From: an uncultured Clostridia bacterium
GTDB taxonomy: Bacteria > Bacillota > Clostridia > TANB77 > CAG-508
Direction: 5' to 3'
DNA length: 64,000 bases
Assembly: GCA_934122035.1 (NCBI GenBank)
Contig: CAKOVP010000001.1
Coordinates: forward strand, 1-64,000
Of the stretch, positions 17,898 through 26,492 are shown one piece after another. The position numbers were made by a program, and so were the translations under genes. Position 1 is the stretch's first letter. Every line of letters starts with the position of its first letter. The notes below the pieces were generated by a model. That model was given only the letters and a program-made list of their open reading frames with translations. It did not search any database and was not told where the DNA came from.

Positions 17898-18860
17898 TTA
17901 AAATTTTTCTGCTTTTTCAATGGTTATCTTTCCAAGATTTCCGCTTCTATAGTCATCTAATATTATTTTAGATGTTTTTTCTAAATCTACTTGATTGCCT
18001 CTTAGTTTAGCACCTCTTTTTTCTCCAATGTATTCCATTACTTCTGCAATTCTTTCGTTTTCTTCTAGTTCTTGGTTATTTAATATTTTTTCAACTATAT
18101 CACTATTTAGCAAGTATCTGTCTATTACATTTTGTTTGTATTCTTCTAATAATATTTTCATAAGATTATATGCTATTTCTTGTTGTTCTAGCACTTCACT
18201 TTTTATTGTTCCTGTATATGCTAAATTTAATGCAACCTTTTCATTGTCTAACTTTGGCCATAAAACTCCTGGAGTATCTAATAATTCAACATTGTTTGAT
18301 AATCGTATCCATTGTTTCTGTTTTGTAACACCAGGTTTATTTCCCACTACTGCTGAATTTTTTTGAGCTAGTTTATTTATTATAGATGATTTTCCAACGT
18401 TTGGAACTCCAATAATCATTATTCTAATTATTTTTCCTACTCTACCTTTATTTTCAGCTTTTTCTAAATCTTTTTTCATTATTTCATTTGCTGTAGGTAT
18501 TATTTTTGAAACTCCTTCTCCAGTACTTGAATTGCATAGTATTGCAGGAATGTTCTCTTTTGCAAATTTAATTACCCATTTTTGATTTTCCTTTTCATCT
18601 GCCAAGTCTGCCTTATTTAAAACTACTATTCTTTTCTTATCTTTTATTAATTTTTTTATCTCTGGGTTTTGGCTTGCCATTGGAATTCTAGCATCTAATA
18701 GTTCTACTACTATGTCTACAAGTTTTAAATCTTTTTGTATTTGTTCCATAGTCTTTTTCATATGACCAGGAAACCAGTTTATATTATATTTACTATTTTC
18801 TTCTTTATTTTCATTTTTTGCTTTTTCTTGTCTCATTTTTCTTTTTTGATATATATCCAT
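17898..18860 (-). CDS. rbgA: Ribosome biogenesis GTPase A
   Basis: Circularly permuted GTPase needed for late 50S assembly (YlqF/RbgA). About 320 residues with permuted motif order: NKADLAD (G4) first, then GVPNVGKSS (G1, P-loop) and LLDTPG (G3). The family leader NINWFPGHMKKTMEQI is present. The ATG at 18860 has GGGAAG 8 nt upstream; an in-frame GTG at 18869 sits too close to that site. It directly precedes mrnC, so the two ribosome-maturation genes are probably co-transcribed. Confidence 0.96.
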   Translation of the reverse strand: MDIYQKRKMRQEKAKNENKEENSKYNINWFPGHMKKTMEQIQKDLKLVDIVVELLDARIPMASQNPEIKKLIKDKKRIVVLNKADLADEKENQKWVIKFAKENIPAILCNSSTGEGVSKIIPTANEIMKKDLEKAENKGRVGKIIRIMIIGVPNVGKSSIINKLAQKNSAVVGNKPGVTKQKQWIRLSNNVELLDTPGVLWPKLDNEKVALNLAYTGTIKSEVLEQQEIAYNLMKILLEEYKQNVIDRYLLNSDIVEKILNNQELEENERIAEVMEYIGEKRGAKLRGNQVDLEKTSKIILDDYRSGNLGKITIEKAEKF

Positions 18861-18911
18861 ATTTTTCACTTCCCATTTTTATAGTCTCATAGCTGTATTC
18901 CATTATAACAT

Positions 18912-18941
18912 AAAAAGAGAGTTTCTTCTATCTCTCTTTTT
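18912..18941 (-). terminator. Intrinsic terminator
   Basis: AAAAAGAGAG (18912-18921) and CTCTCTTTTT (18932-18941) form a 10-bp stem with T-rich flank. It ends the minus-strand unit that includes the membrane gene at 18991. Confidence 0.85.
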
Positions 18942-18990
18942 ATAAGTTACTATATTTATTTTACAACTTTCATATTGTAAAATTTTTTAT

Positions 18991-19461
18991 TTATAATGTT
19001 CTATAGTTGTTTTTGTCTTCTCTTTCATCTTTTTTTATATCATATTTTTTATTTGTATAATACCAATCTGTTTTTTTGTCTGTTGGATGTAATTGTTTGT
19101 TTTTGTCTAATAGCCAATCTAGCATTGTAAATATTGGTAGTGCAATTCCTATAAATGAGAAAAATACGTTCATATAGTTTGCTGCACTAATTTGTCCATT
19201 TGTTAATACTAAATTGTTCCATAAATCTACTCCAAAATATCCTAAATATGATACTAAATATAGAATTACTCCTAATAGTTTTCTTTTTGCTATTAGCACA
19301 AAACATAAAAGTGCTACAAATAGAAGCATTATTTCTGTGTTTAAGTTTATTGGTGTAATCATAAAATCTATTGCCATTGCTGATGTGTATGTTGCAATTA
19401 TTCTTACTATCCAAAATACTATATCTAATGATAAAACCATCCAAGTACTAAATTTTTGCAT
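18991..19461 (-). CDS. Small polytopic membrane protein of unknown function
   Basis: 156 residues, not recognised. About four hydrophobic segments are visible (roughly 8-33, 43-60, 62-80 and 95-117), followed by a charged cytoplasmic-looking tail with KTDWYYTNKKYDIKKDE. AGGAGG lies before the ATG. It starts 12 bp after the upstream pilin-like gene ends, so it is probably in the same operon; a role in export or anchoring of that protein is possible but unsupported. Confidence 0.7.
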   Translation of the reverse strand: MQKFSTWMVLSLDIVFWIVRIIATYTSAMAIDFMITPINLNTEIMLLFVALLCFVLIAKRKLLGVILYLVSYLGYFGVDLWNNLVLTNGQISAANYMNVFFSFIGIALPIFTMLDWLLDKNKQLHPTDKKTDWYYTNKKYDIKKDEREDKNNYRTL

Positions 19462-19472
19462 TTTTTCTCCTC

Positions 19473-20834
19473 CTAGTATGTTATTTTAAATTTAGACATT
19501 TGATCTAACGGAATTGTTATAACTGGTCTAAATGTAATCTTTTTCTCATTTTCACCACCTAAATCTGTTGCTAGAACACAATCTAAATCTCCAATTCCAC
19601 CATTTTTTATTACGTAAACTCCCCACATTGCCCATGCTGGGTCACAATATATTTGATAAGTAGCAACTTGATATGCAGCTGTTGTTCCAAATAATACATT
19701 ATAAACATTTTCATCAGTATAATAATTTTTTGCAAAACTCATATTATATGTTAATAATGTTCCTTTAAACCCATGGTTTCTATTATAGGATGCAGTTGTT
19801 GGAGAGCTTTTGTGTTGTTGACTCCTTGTTGTTCCAGATGTTTGCCATCCAGCGCCTTGTTCTTCCCAATATAATGCTGGTGTGTAAAAATCACCATATG
19901 CAGAGTTGTATTCTAGTGTATATTGTTTTCCATAATTTGAGTCTCCCCATCCACTGGTATGCCCTGCTTTTACACTTTTTCCTTCATCATTAAAGTTGGC
20001 TTCTATGTCTTCCATATTTAAGCATCTTGCAGTTGCTCCAACTTCTGTATTACTATATAGCTGAGAACATACATAATTCATATAATATATAGCATTGTTA
20101 TATCCTTTAAATCCTTTTAAGTAAAAAGAACTGTTTGTTGCAGGTTCTGTTGTTGTAAGTTGTACTTGATTGTTTTCTTTGTCTATTTTTAATATCTTCC
20201 AAGTAACATTTACGTCTTCTGTAATTGTTTGGTCTGATGCATATCCACTATATTGAGCTTGTACTACACATGTTCTTGGTACTGGGGTGTAGTCAACTTT
20301 GTCACCTTGTTCCATTTTAGATATTCTTGTTGTCTTTTCAGCTGTTGAAACATTGCCTGCTTTATCGGTTATTTTTACTTTCATATTATATTTCACATTA
20401 TTTTTTACATTTTTAAAAGTATAACTTTTAGCCTGATCATCTGTAGGATCTATTGTATAGTTTTCTCCTCCATCTGAGCTGTATTGAATTGTATCTATTC
20501 CAGACTCTCTCTCTGTAACATTAATACTTAGTTTTATTGCATCTTCTCCAATTATTTCCGTGTCAAAAGAGTTAATTGTTGGCGCATCTTTATCTTGTCT
20601 TATTATTACTTCATCATCTACATTTTCTGTTGCTTCTTTTTGTGCATTAATTATTTCTTGTGCTTCCTTTTGAGCAAGTTCTGTATTTTTATTTATCTCT
20701 TGGGCTGTTGATATAAGTCCATTATCTCCATAAATAGTACTCAAACTTATTCCTGCTAATATTAATAATACAATACTTGTTATAGCCAATGCAATTAAAG
20801 TTACACCTTTTTCATCTTTATTTCTTATGTGCAT
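19473..20834 (-). CDS. Pilin-like exported protein with Ig-like domain and unknown C-terminal domain
   Basis: 453 residues. A prepilin-like leader (EKGVTLIALAITSIVLLILAG, then YGDNGLISTAQEINKN) is followed by an Ig-like/bacterial adhesin segment (about 85-175; ESGIDTIQYSSDGGENYTID). A long C-terminal domain has many aromatic and Gly residues and ends FRPVITIPLDQM. The architecture parallels the proteins at 15781 and 30612: same leader, different business end. Likely surface-attached or secreted by a pseudopilin-type route; no ligand can be inferred. Confidence 0.7.
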   Translation of the reverse strand: MHIRNKDEKGVTLIALAITSIVLLILAGISLSTIYGDNGLISTAQEINKNTELAQKEAQEIINAQKEATENVDDEVIIRQDKDAPTINSFDTEIIGEDAIKLSINVTERESGIDTIQYSSDGGENYTIDPTDDQAKSYTFKNVKNNVKYNMKVKITDKAGNVSTAEKTTRISKMEQGDKVDYTPVPRTCVVQAQYSGYASDQTITEDVNVTWKILKIDKENNQVQLTTTEPATNSSFYLKGFKGYNNAIYYMNYVCSQLYSNTEVGATARCLNMEDIEANFNDEGKSVKAGHTSGWGDSNYGKQYTLEYNSAYGDFYTPALYWEEQGAGWQTSGTTRSQQHKSSPTTASYNRNHGFKGTLLTYNMSFAKNYYTDENVYNVLFGTTAAYQVATYQIYCDPAWAMWGVYVIKNGGIGDLDCVLATDLGGENEKKITFRPVITIPLDQMSKFKITY

Positions 20835-20861
20835 ATTTTTCTCCTTCTGTAAAATTATTAA

Positions 20862-20888
20862 GCGAAAGAAAATCTGATTTTCTTTCGC
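20862..20888 (-). terminator. 11-bp hairpin between the DUF1292 gene and the pilin-like gene
   Basis: GCGAAAGAAAA (20862-20872) pairs with TTTTCTTTCGC (20878-20888), loop TCTGA. It lies 14 bp past the stop of the ireB-ruvX-DUF1292 unit and 27 bp before the next start. The T run is weak, so partial termination is likely. Confidence 0.65.
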
Positions 20889-20902
20889 CTCAAAACTTTT
20901 TA

Positions 20903-21220
20903 TTAATCTACAAAATCAAATTCATCTTTGAATTTATCTTTAAATATTTCAAATACTTTGTTTAATATTTCTTCATCATCTACACTTACATATGATTCTT
21001 CTTCAGAGTCATCATCTGTGTCTTCTACTTTTAATATTACTACTTCTCCTGGTTCATCGCTTTCTTCATCTGCTGGTAATAATACAACATATTCTTCGTT
21101 ATCTAGTTCTATTAAATCTAAAAATTCAAATTTATTTTCTTTTCCTTCTTCATCATTTAATATTACTATGTTATCCTCTAATTCCTCTCCTAAGTTCTCG
21201 TTTGGTCTGTTTTCACTCAT
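20903..21220 (-). CDS. DUF1292 (YrzB-like) acidic protein
   Basis: 105-residue very acidic cytoplasmic protein with the DUF1292 core (FEFLDLIELDNEEYVVLLPA, then GEVVILKVED). Function unknown, but it is a stable third member of the ireB-ruvX-DUF1292 operon in Firmicutes, which matches the order here. I start at ATG 21220 (MSENR), which has AAAGGAGAA upstream; a TTG 18 nt earlier overlaps that site. Confidence 0.9.
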   Translation of the reverse strand: MSENRPNENLGEELEDNIVILNDEEGKENKFEFLDLIELDNEEYVVLLPADEESDEPGEVVILKVEDTDDDSEEESYVSVDDEEILNKVFEIFKDKFKDEFDFVD

Positions 21221-21310
21221 TTTGTTTTCTCCTTTCAAATTTATATTAATTTGTATTGCTACAATATTAAAATCTTTTTATTTATTATTCTACATTTTTT
21301 GCATTGATAT

Positions 21311-21733
21311 TCATTTATTTTGATGTAATTTCATATAAGACTCTAGTATATATACGGCAGATATTGTATCCACTATATTACGTTTTTGATGTTTATTTAT
21401 GTTTAAAAAGTTCATAGTTTTATGTGCTTCAACAGTTGTAAGTCTTTCATCCATTGTTTCTATTTTTATTTTGTTAAATTTACACTTTAATTTATGAATA
21501 AATTTTTCTGTAACTTCAACTCTTTCAGATTTTGTACCATTCATATTTAGAGGCAGTCCTACAACTATTGTGTCTATTTCATATTGTTCTAATATTTCTT
21601 CTAATCTTTTTAAAACTATTTTGTCATTTCCTTGATGATGAATTGTCTCTAACCCTTGTGCAGTAATTCCTAATGCATCTGTTATGGCTAGTCCAACTCT
21701 TGCATCTCCATAGTCTATTGATAGTGTTCTCAT
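21311..21733 (-). CDS. ruvX: RuvX/YqgF family putative pre-16S rRNA nuclease (Holliday junction resolvase fold)
   Basis: 140-residue RNase H-like protein. Motifs: SIDYGDARVGLAITD at the N-terminus (catalytic Asp), IVVGLPLNMNGTKSERV in the middle, MDERLTTVEA and a C-terminal DTISAVYILESYM (Asp). The family matures 16S rRNA 5' ends in E. coli and was earlier called a resolvase. One base separates it from ireB, so translation is probably coupled. Confidence 0.95.
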   Translation of the reverse strand: MRTLSIDYGDARVGLAITDALGITAQGLETIHHQGNDKIVLKRLEEILEQYEIDTIVVGLPLNMNGTKSERVEVTEKFIHKLKCKFNKIKIETMDERLTTVEAHKTMNFLNINKHQKRNIVDTISAVYILESYMKLHQNK

Positions 21734-21734
21734 A

Positions 21735-21989
21735 TTATTTTCCCAATCCTATATATGTTTTTACCATCTCTTCTAATAATTCGTCTCTTTCTACTTGTCT
21801 TATTAAATTTCTTGCATTGTTATGACTTGTTATGTATGTTGGGTCTCCAGAAAGTATATAACCAACTATTTGATTTATTGGATTATATCCTTTTTCTGTT
21901 AATGCTTTGTAAACATCTTTTAATATTTCCTTTGTTTTATCGTTTTTTTCTTTTTCGACATTAAAGCTAACTGTTTCGTCTGTAATCAT
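21735..21989 (-). CDS. ireB: IreB family regulatory phosphoprotein
   Basis: 84 residues, the family's normal size, with the conserved [29 protein letters not shown] core. In Enterococcus IreB is phosphorylated by the PASTA kinase IreK and affects cephalosporin resistance; the cognate kinase here would be the prkC homologue at 60199. AGGAGG-type site before the ATG. First gene of the ireB-ruvX-DUF1292 unit. Confidence 0.96.
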   Translation of the reverse strand: MITDETVSFNVEKEKNDKTKEILKDVYKALTEKGYNPINQIVGYILSGDPTYITSHNNARNLIRQVERDELLEEMVKTYIGLGK

Positions 21990-21999
21990 AAAATACCTC

Positions 22000-23088
22000 C
22001 TATAAATAATTTATATTACTCTCAGCCGAATTGGCTGTATCTAAGTATTCCTCTAACTTTTTAGTAACTCCTACTAAGGCTGTTCCTTTGTAGTATTTTG
22101 CAAGTGCAATATTAATTACTGGTGAAACTTCTACTTCTTTTCCATTATAATCATCTGCTGGTGTAATTTTTAATACTTCAATTTGTGCTTTCATCGCTTT
22201 CATAAATTCTTCTACAGCTTGTAATTCTACGCCAGAAAATACTATTGCAAATTTAGGTCCCATATATCTAACAAATAAATATTCTGGTGCCAAATTTTGC
22301 TTTATTATATTGCAAATTTGATTTATTGTTTTATCACCTGTTTTTCTGCTTACAGTTTCGTTTATTGTAACTAAATTTGTAATTTTAAATAAGCAAACTG
22401 TTGAAGTATCGTATTTGTCTATTACTTTTTTGCCTTCTGTATATAAATATTCTGCTGTTTTTAGCTCTGAATATTCATCATCTCTAACTATCTTTTCTAC
22501 TATTGACTGATTTTCTACTGTTTTTAATACAGATATTATGTTGTTTTTTACAACTTCTAATATTGTTGTATCTGTATTGTCGAATTCATGAGGAGTGCTT
22601 CCTTCAATAATCCAGTAGCCTATATATACATTATCTATATATAATGGGAAAAACATAGCAGATTTTGCTCTTCCAAATTCCATTTTTTGATATGGTAATT
22701 TTTCATTTTCACTATTTACTGTAATGTATTTTGGTGTCGCAGTTTCAATAGAATCTCTAAACACTGGCTCTGATTGTAAATTTTTTAAAGTTTCCCAATG
22801 TTTTTCCATTACATTAGAGGCTTTTATTTCATAGTCTGCTCCATTATATACTACAATTGTTGAATATTTTATTTTATATTTCTCTATTAATATGTCGTTT
22901 ATTCTTTGTAGTTTTTCATCTGCTGAAGATGTTTCACTTACTGTATTCATAAAATCTTGTAATACATTTAAACTTGTTATTTGTTGATCAATATTTTTAA
23001 ACGCATCTACTTTTTTATGAATAGACATATTGTATACCATTAGTCCTACTATTATAGCTACTAAAAAAAGTATTATTACTATTATCAA
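22000..23088 (-). CDS. Membrane protein with GAF and degenerate GGDEF domains
   Basis: 362 residues. One N-terminal membrane helix (about 1-21), a GAF-like sensor region (about 45-180; [35 protein letters not shown]), then a GGDEF-like fold. Where an active diguanylate cyclase has GG(D/E)EF this protein has [10 protein letters not shown], so catalysis is unlikely. Starts at TTG with AGGGGTG upstream. It follows the CpaE-like gene by 27 bp and may be part of that cluster. Probably a signalling or scaffold protein. Confidence 0.75.
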   Translation of the reverse strand: MIIVIILFLVAIIVGLMVYNMSIHKKVDAFKNIDQQITSLNVLQDFMNTVSETSSADEKLQRINDILIEKYKIKYSTIVVYNGADYEIKASNVMEKHWETLKNLQSEPVFRDSIETATPKYITVNSENEKLPYQKMEFGRAKSAMFFPLYIDNVYIGYWIIEGSTPHEFDNTDTTILEVVKNNIISVLKTVENQSIVEKIVRDDEYSELKTAEYLYTEGKKVIDKYDTSTVCLFKITNLVTINETVSRKTGDKTINQICNIIKQNLAPEYLFVRYMGPKFAIVFSGVELQAVEEFMKAMKAQIEVLKITPADDYNGKEVEVSPVINIALAKYYKGTALVGVTKKLEEYLDTANSAESNINYL

Positions 23089-23115
23089 AAAGTATCACCC
23101 CTTATGCTTGTTATT

Positions 23116-25545
23116 TTAAAAATTTCTTCTCATTTTATTAAGTGTTTCATTCATATTATTATTAAATTGTGTACTAGATTGCTTTTTATTTGCTTTACTA
23201 TAATCATTATAATTCTTTGGAGCACTGCTGTTTGCAATTAGTGGATATACCATATCTCCTAATTTATTTAATGCTGTTAAGAATGCTTTTGAATATCCTT
23301 TTAGTGTAACTTCACAATCAACTAATCTCTCCAAATATTTTGCATATGTTTGATCTTCGAATGGAATATTTGTATATCTTATTGTGTCTTTGTTAAATAA
23401 ATTGTTTTGATATGTTGTTGCAGGATCGTTATAACAAGATATTCCTCCAATTACCATTCTGTCTGTTAGTTTTCTAAGATTTAATGTTTTATTTAATACA
23501 ATTCTTAGTTTGCTTTCATCTAATACATTTTTGTGTTGTAATTCATTTAGAAATGCTGTTAAAGGCTGAATTGTAAGTATGTCGTATGTTTGTACTAGAT
23601 ATATTTCTTGTGCATTTACAAAATATTCTACATTTGTATTAAAATCGCAGTCTAATAATATTAAAGAATAATTTTCTGCAAGTGTTGATAATATATTCTC
23701 GCAATCATCTAGACTTGGATTATTACCAGGAAGTGTTGTGTACACAGTAAGATTTTTTCCTGCTGGTATTCCATCTGCAATTCCACTTCTTAGATTATCT
23801 ATACAATTAAATGCTTTGTTTCTTAAGTTGTCATCATTCATATTGTAAATGTAATATGCATTTTTATTTTCTGTAAGGTCTAATATTGCAGTCTTTATTC
23901 CTTTTTCTGATAGTAATGTTGCTAGATTGTTAACTAAGAATGATGTTCCGTTTTTTGATGTTCCAACAAATGCAACTATCTTTTTATTTCCAACTAATAA
24001 ATTAGAAAGATTGCTTCTTCTAGCTTCTGTATTATATAAGCTTGTTTGATTATTTTCTACTTCATTATTAGTTTCAGAATAATTATTGTATGAATTATAC
24101 ATATTATTCTCATAGTTATTATTTATTGGTTTTAATTCTGGTTCTCTATATACTGGTTCGGCAACATTTTGTTTTTGCACTGTTTCTTCAAATCCTGGAA
24201 GGAAAGTATCATCTGCTTGGTTGCTACTTTCATTATTAGCTAGTCCAAATAAGTCTATTGGTTCTTCCTCAACTGGTTCCACTTGCTGTACTGGTTGTAC
24301 TACTTTTTCTTCCTTATTTTTTTGTTGCTTATCATAACTACCTTCTGTTTCTTGAGGTCTATCAATTGGCTCTTCTTGAAGACCTGGTAAAATCATTTCT
24401 TCTGGTTCTACATTTTTCTTTGGTCTTCCTCTACCTCTCTTAGGTTTTTGAACTTCCTCTTGTACTGGTTCTGCAACCTCTTTTTTAGGACGTCCTCTAC
24501 CTCTCTTAGGAGCTTCCTCTATTTGAACATTCTCTATGTTATTTAACTTTTCTTCTATTTCTTTTGAAGCTTCAAATGGTACTAGTTCTTCTACTGTTGG
24601 TTCAGCATTCTCTTTTGGTTCTAAAGCTCTTACTGATGGTGCAATTTTTGCCTTTGGTTCTTCTTTATATACTTTTTCTACATTTTGCAAGTTAACTGAA
24701 GAAGGTATTACTACAGGTTTTGTAATTTTTCCTTTTTGTAGTTGCTCATTTATTAGCCCTATTCTATTATTTTGAACTCCATTAATATCTCTAGTAACAA
24801 TTCTGTTTTTCTGCTCTTGTGCTTGTTGTTCTTTTGCTTTTCCTTTTACACTTCCAATCATTACTTGTTGATATTTAGGTGATTTTTCTTCTAACACAGC
24901 TCTAACATTTAATGGTAGTTTTGCAGCAATTATTTTTAATTGAGCTTGATTGTACTGAGCTGCAATATCATCAAAACTGTATACAAACCTTTCTTCATCA
25001 TTGCCTAATCTTTTGTAATGTCTTATTATATTATTCATTTCATCCTCTGGCACTGTATCTGGGTTTACACTTTGATACTCAATATCATCGGATTCGATTC
25101 CATAATATACTTTTGCTTCTTTTTTTGTACGTGGCTGAGCGATCAGTCTGCAAACATTTTCCATACTTCTATCTCTGCCCAATAAAACATTGTATATTCC
25201 AATACCAAATAATTTTATTAATATTGAATCTTTTTTCTCTCTTCTATCTGTTGCAATTAAAATAATAGGTATGTCTCCTTCAGTACTGTTAGATGCTTCA
25301 TCACTAATTGCATCTAATTTGTCGAAAAGGAAATTATCTATTACTTCGTAGTTATTGTTTGTGTATGGTTCCAAATCTTCTCCTATAACTATTCTGTCAT
25401 AAGATTTATCCTTTTGTAATTCTTTAATTATTGCATTGAAATAATAAACATTTTTCCAAGAGATTATTTCTTTATACATTGATTGATATTTTTTAATAAT
25501 TGACTCTGAAACATTTTCATTATTTACAGCGAATAAAACTTTCAT
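23116..25545 (-). CDS. CpaE/MinD-like protein with receiver-like N-terminus and AT-hook motifs
   Basis: 809 residues. The first 150 residues look like a degenerate response-regulator fold (MKVLFAVNNENVSES, IPIILIATDRREKKDS). A long disordered middle (about 230-510) holds two AT-hook-like motifs, KRGRGRPKK at 347-355 and again near 369-377. The C-terminal part resembles MinD/ParA/CpaE ATPases, but the P-loop reads VGTSKNGTSF (527-536) instead of the deviant Walker GKGGVGKT, so nucleotide hydrolysis is doubtful. Starts 4 bp after the preceding gene. May organise a secretion or pilus-like machine near DNA; that is inference. Confidence 0.65.
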   Translation of the reverse strand: MKVLFAVNNENVSESIIKKYQSMYKEIISWKNVYYFNAIIKELQKDKSYDRIVIGEDLEPYTNNNYEVIDNFLFDKLDAISDEASNSTEGDIPIILIATDRREKKDSILIKLFGIGIYNVLLGRDRSMENVCRLIAQPRTKKEAKVYYGIESDDIEYQSVNPDTVPEDEMNNIIRHYKRLGNDEERFVYSFDDIAAQYNQAQLKIIAAKLPLNVRAVLEEKSPKYQQVMIGSVKGKAKEQQAQEQKNRIVTRDINGVQNNRIGLINEQLQKGKITKPVVIPSSVNLQNVEKVYKEEPKAKIAPSVRALEPKENAEPTVEELVPFEASKEIEEKLNNIENVQIEEAPKRGRGRPKKEVAEPVQEEVQKPKRGRGRPKKNVEPEEMILPGLQEEPIDRPQETEGSYDKQQKNKEEKVVQPVQQVEPVEEEPIDLFGLANNESSNQADDTFLPGFEETVQKQNVAEPVYREPELKPINNNYENNMYNSYNNYSETNNEVENNQTSLYNTEARRSNLSNLLVGNKKIVAFVGTSKNGTSFLVNNLATLLSEKGIKTAILDLTENKNAYYIYNMNDDNLRNKAFNCIDNLRSGIADGIPAGKNLTVYTTLPGNNPSLDDCENILSTLAENYSLILLDCDFNTNVEYFVNAQEIYLVQTYDILTIQPLTAFLNELQHKNVLDESKLRIVLNKTLNLRKLTDRMVIGGISCYNDPATTYQNNLFNKDTIRYTNIPFEDQTYAKYLERLVDCEVTLKGYSKAFLTALNKLGDMVYPLIANSSAPKNYNDYSKANKKQSSTQFNNNMNETLNKMRRNF

Positions 25546-25548
25546 TTG

Positions 25549-25953
25549 TTAACTCCTCCAACCTTTTACAACTATAGCAAATACTAATGGTAAAACTTGA
25601 CATATTATTATTATTGTAACGCTTGCTATCATTAAGCCAAAGCCTTTGTCTCTTACGTCTAGTTTTTTAATTCCTATTATGTATTGATATATTGCAGCAA
25701 TAACTATTGCCACAAAACCAAATGGAATGCTGTATATTCTAATTCTGTTTAACAAATATGCAGTAAGTCCATATGCATCTGATCCATAAGCTTCTTTATA
25801 GTCTTCTAGTGTATTTAGTTCTTTTTCTTTTATTTCTATTAGTTTTCCTGTTACTGTATTTTGATTTGTAACTGTTGCCGTGTTTTCTGCATATGCAACG
25901 CTTGTTCCAACTAAACAAAGCATTATGCAAATTACTGTTATTACCTTTTTCAT
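25549..25953 (-). CDS. Small exported membrane protein with signal peptide and two membrane helices
   Basis: 134 residues. A cleavable-looking signal peptide (about 1-22, ending TSVAYAEN), a polar segment, then two hydrophobic helices (about 76-92 and 105-127) separated by KKLDVRDKG. The plan resembles VirB2/TrbC-like pilin subunits or small secretion-system membrane proteins but no family is certain. It directly precedes the CpaE-like gene (3-bp gap), so both are probably translated from one message. Confidence 0.65.
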   Translation of the reverse strand: MKKVITVICIMLCLVGTSVAYAENTATVTNQNTVTGKLIEIKEKELNTLEDYKEAYGSDAYGLTAYLLNRIRIYSIPFGFVAIVIAAIYQYIIGIKKLDVRDKGFGLMIASVTIIIICQVLPLVFAIVVKGWRS

Positions 25954-26078
25954 ACAAACTCCTCTCTATTTGCTTTTTGCCATAATCTTCCTATAATATT
26001 TTACATATAACATTTTACACTAGAATATTAAAAATAGCAAGAAAAATACTTACTATTTTTTTATATTTTTGCAAATAA

Positions 26079-26447
26079 TTATTTGCTTCTTTGAACTATT
26101 TCTACTATGTCTGCAATATATTTACTTATTCCTGGAATATTAAGTTTTATCAATTTTTGTAAAAAGTATATAATTACTGCTGTAATTATTGAAAATCCAA
26201 TTCCTATTCCCGCTCCTTTTACAATTCCAGAAGAAAAACTTCTAGCTAAATACTTTTTTGTGTTGCCTGTTAATTCTATTAAATCTAGCACGTTATTTTT
26301 ATTTAAATTGTAATTTATTTTTATAAGTTGAAGAAGTAGCTTTCTTTCTATTTTTTGTTTTATTTTATGTTTTTTTACTGTGTAGTTTTTTCTATGTGCC
26401 CTTATTTTATCTAATATTTTTCTTTTATATACTTTTCTCTTTTTCAT
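26079..26447 (-). CDS. DUF5665 family membrane protein
   Basis: 122 residues. A very basic N-terminus (about 1-45) precedes the conserved C-terminal membrane hairpin with FSSGIVKGAGIGIGFSIITA and YFLQKLIKLNIPGISKYIADIV, which matches the DUF5665 pattern as I remember it. Function unknown. The unusually Lys/Arg-rich N-terminus could contact RNA or the membrane. It lies downstream of the UPF0182 gene but beyond that gene's terminator. Confidence 0.7.
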   Translation of the reverse strand: MKKRKVYKRKILDKIRAHRKNYTVKKHKIKQKIERKLLLQLIKINYNLNKNNVLDLIELTGNTKKYLARSFSSGIVKGAGIGIGFSIITAVIIYFLQKLIKLNIPGISKYIADIVEIVQRSK

Positions 26448-26448
26448 A

Positions 26449-26483
26449 AAAAATAATCCACCTTATATTTAGGATGGATTATT
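26449..26483 (-). terminator. Intrinsic terminator after the UPF0182 gene
   Basis: On the minus strand AATAATCCA and TGGATTATT form a 9-bp stem (complements at 26475-26483 and 26452-26460) followed by TTTTTT. It lies about 10 bp past the stop. Confidence 0.85.
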
Positions 26484-26492
26484 TTTATTTTT

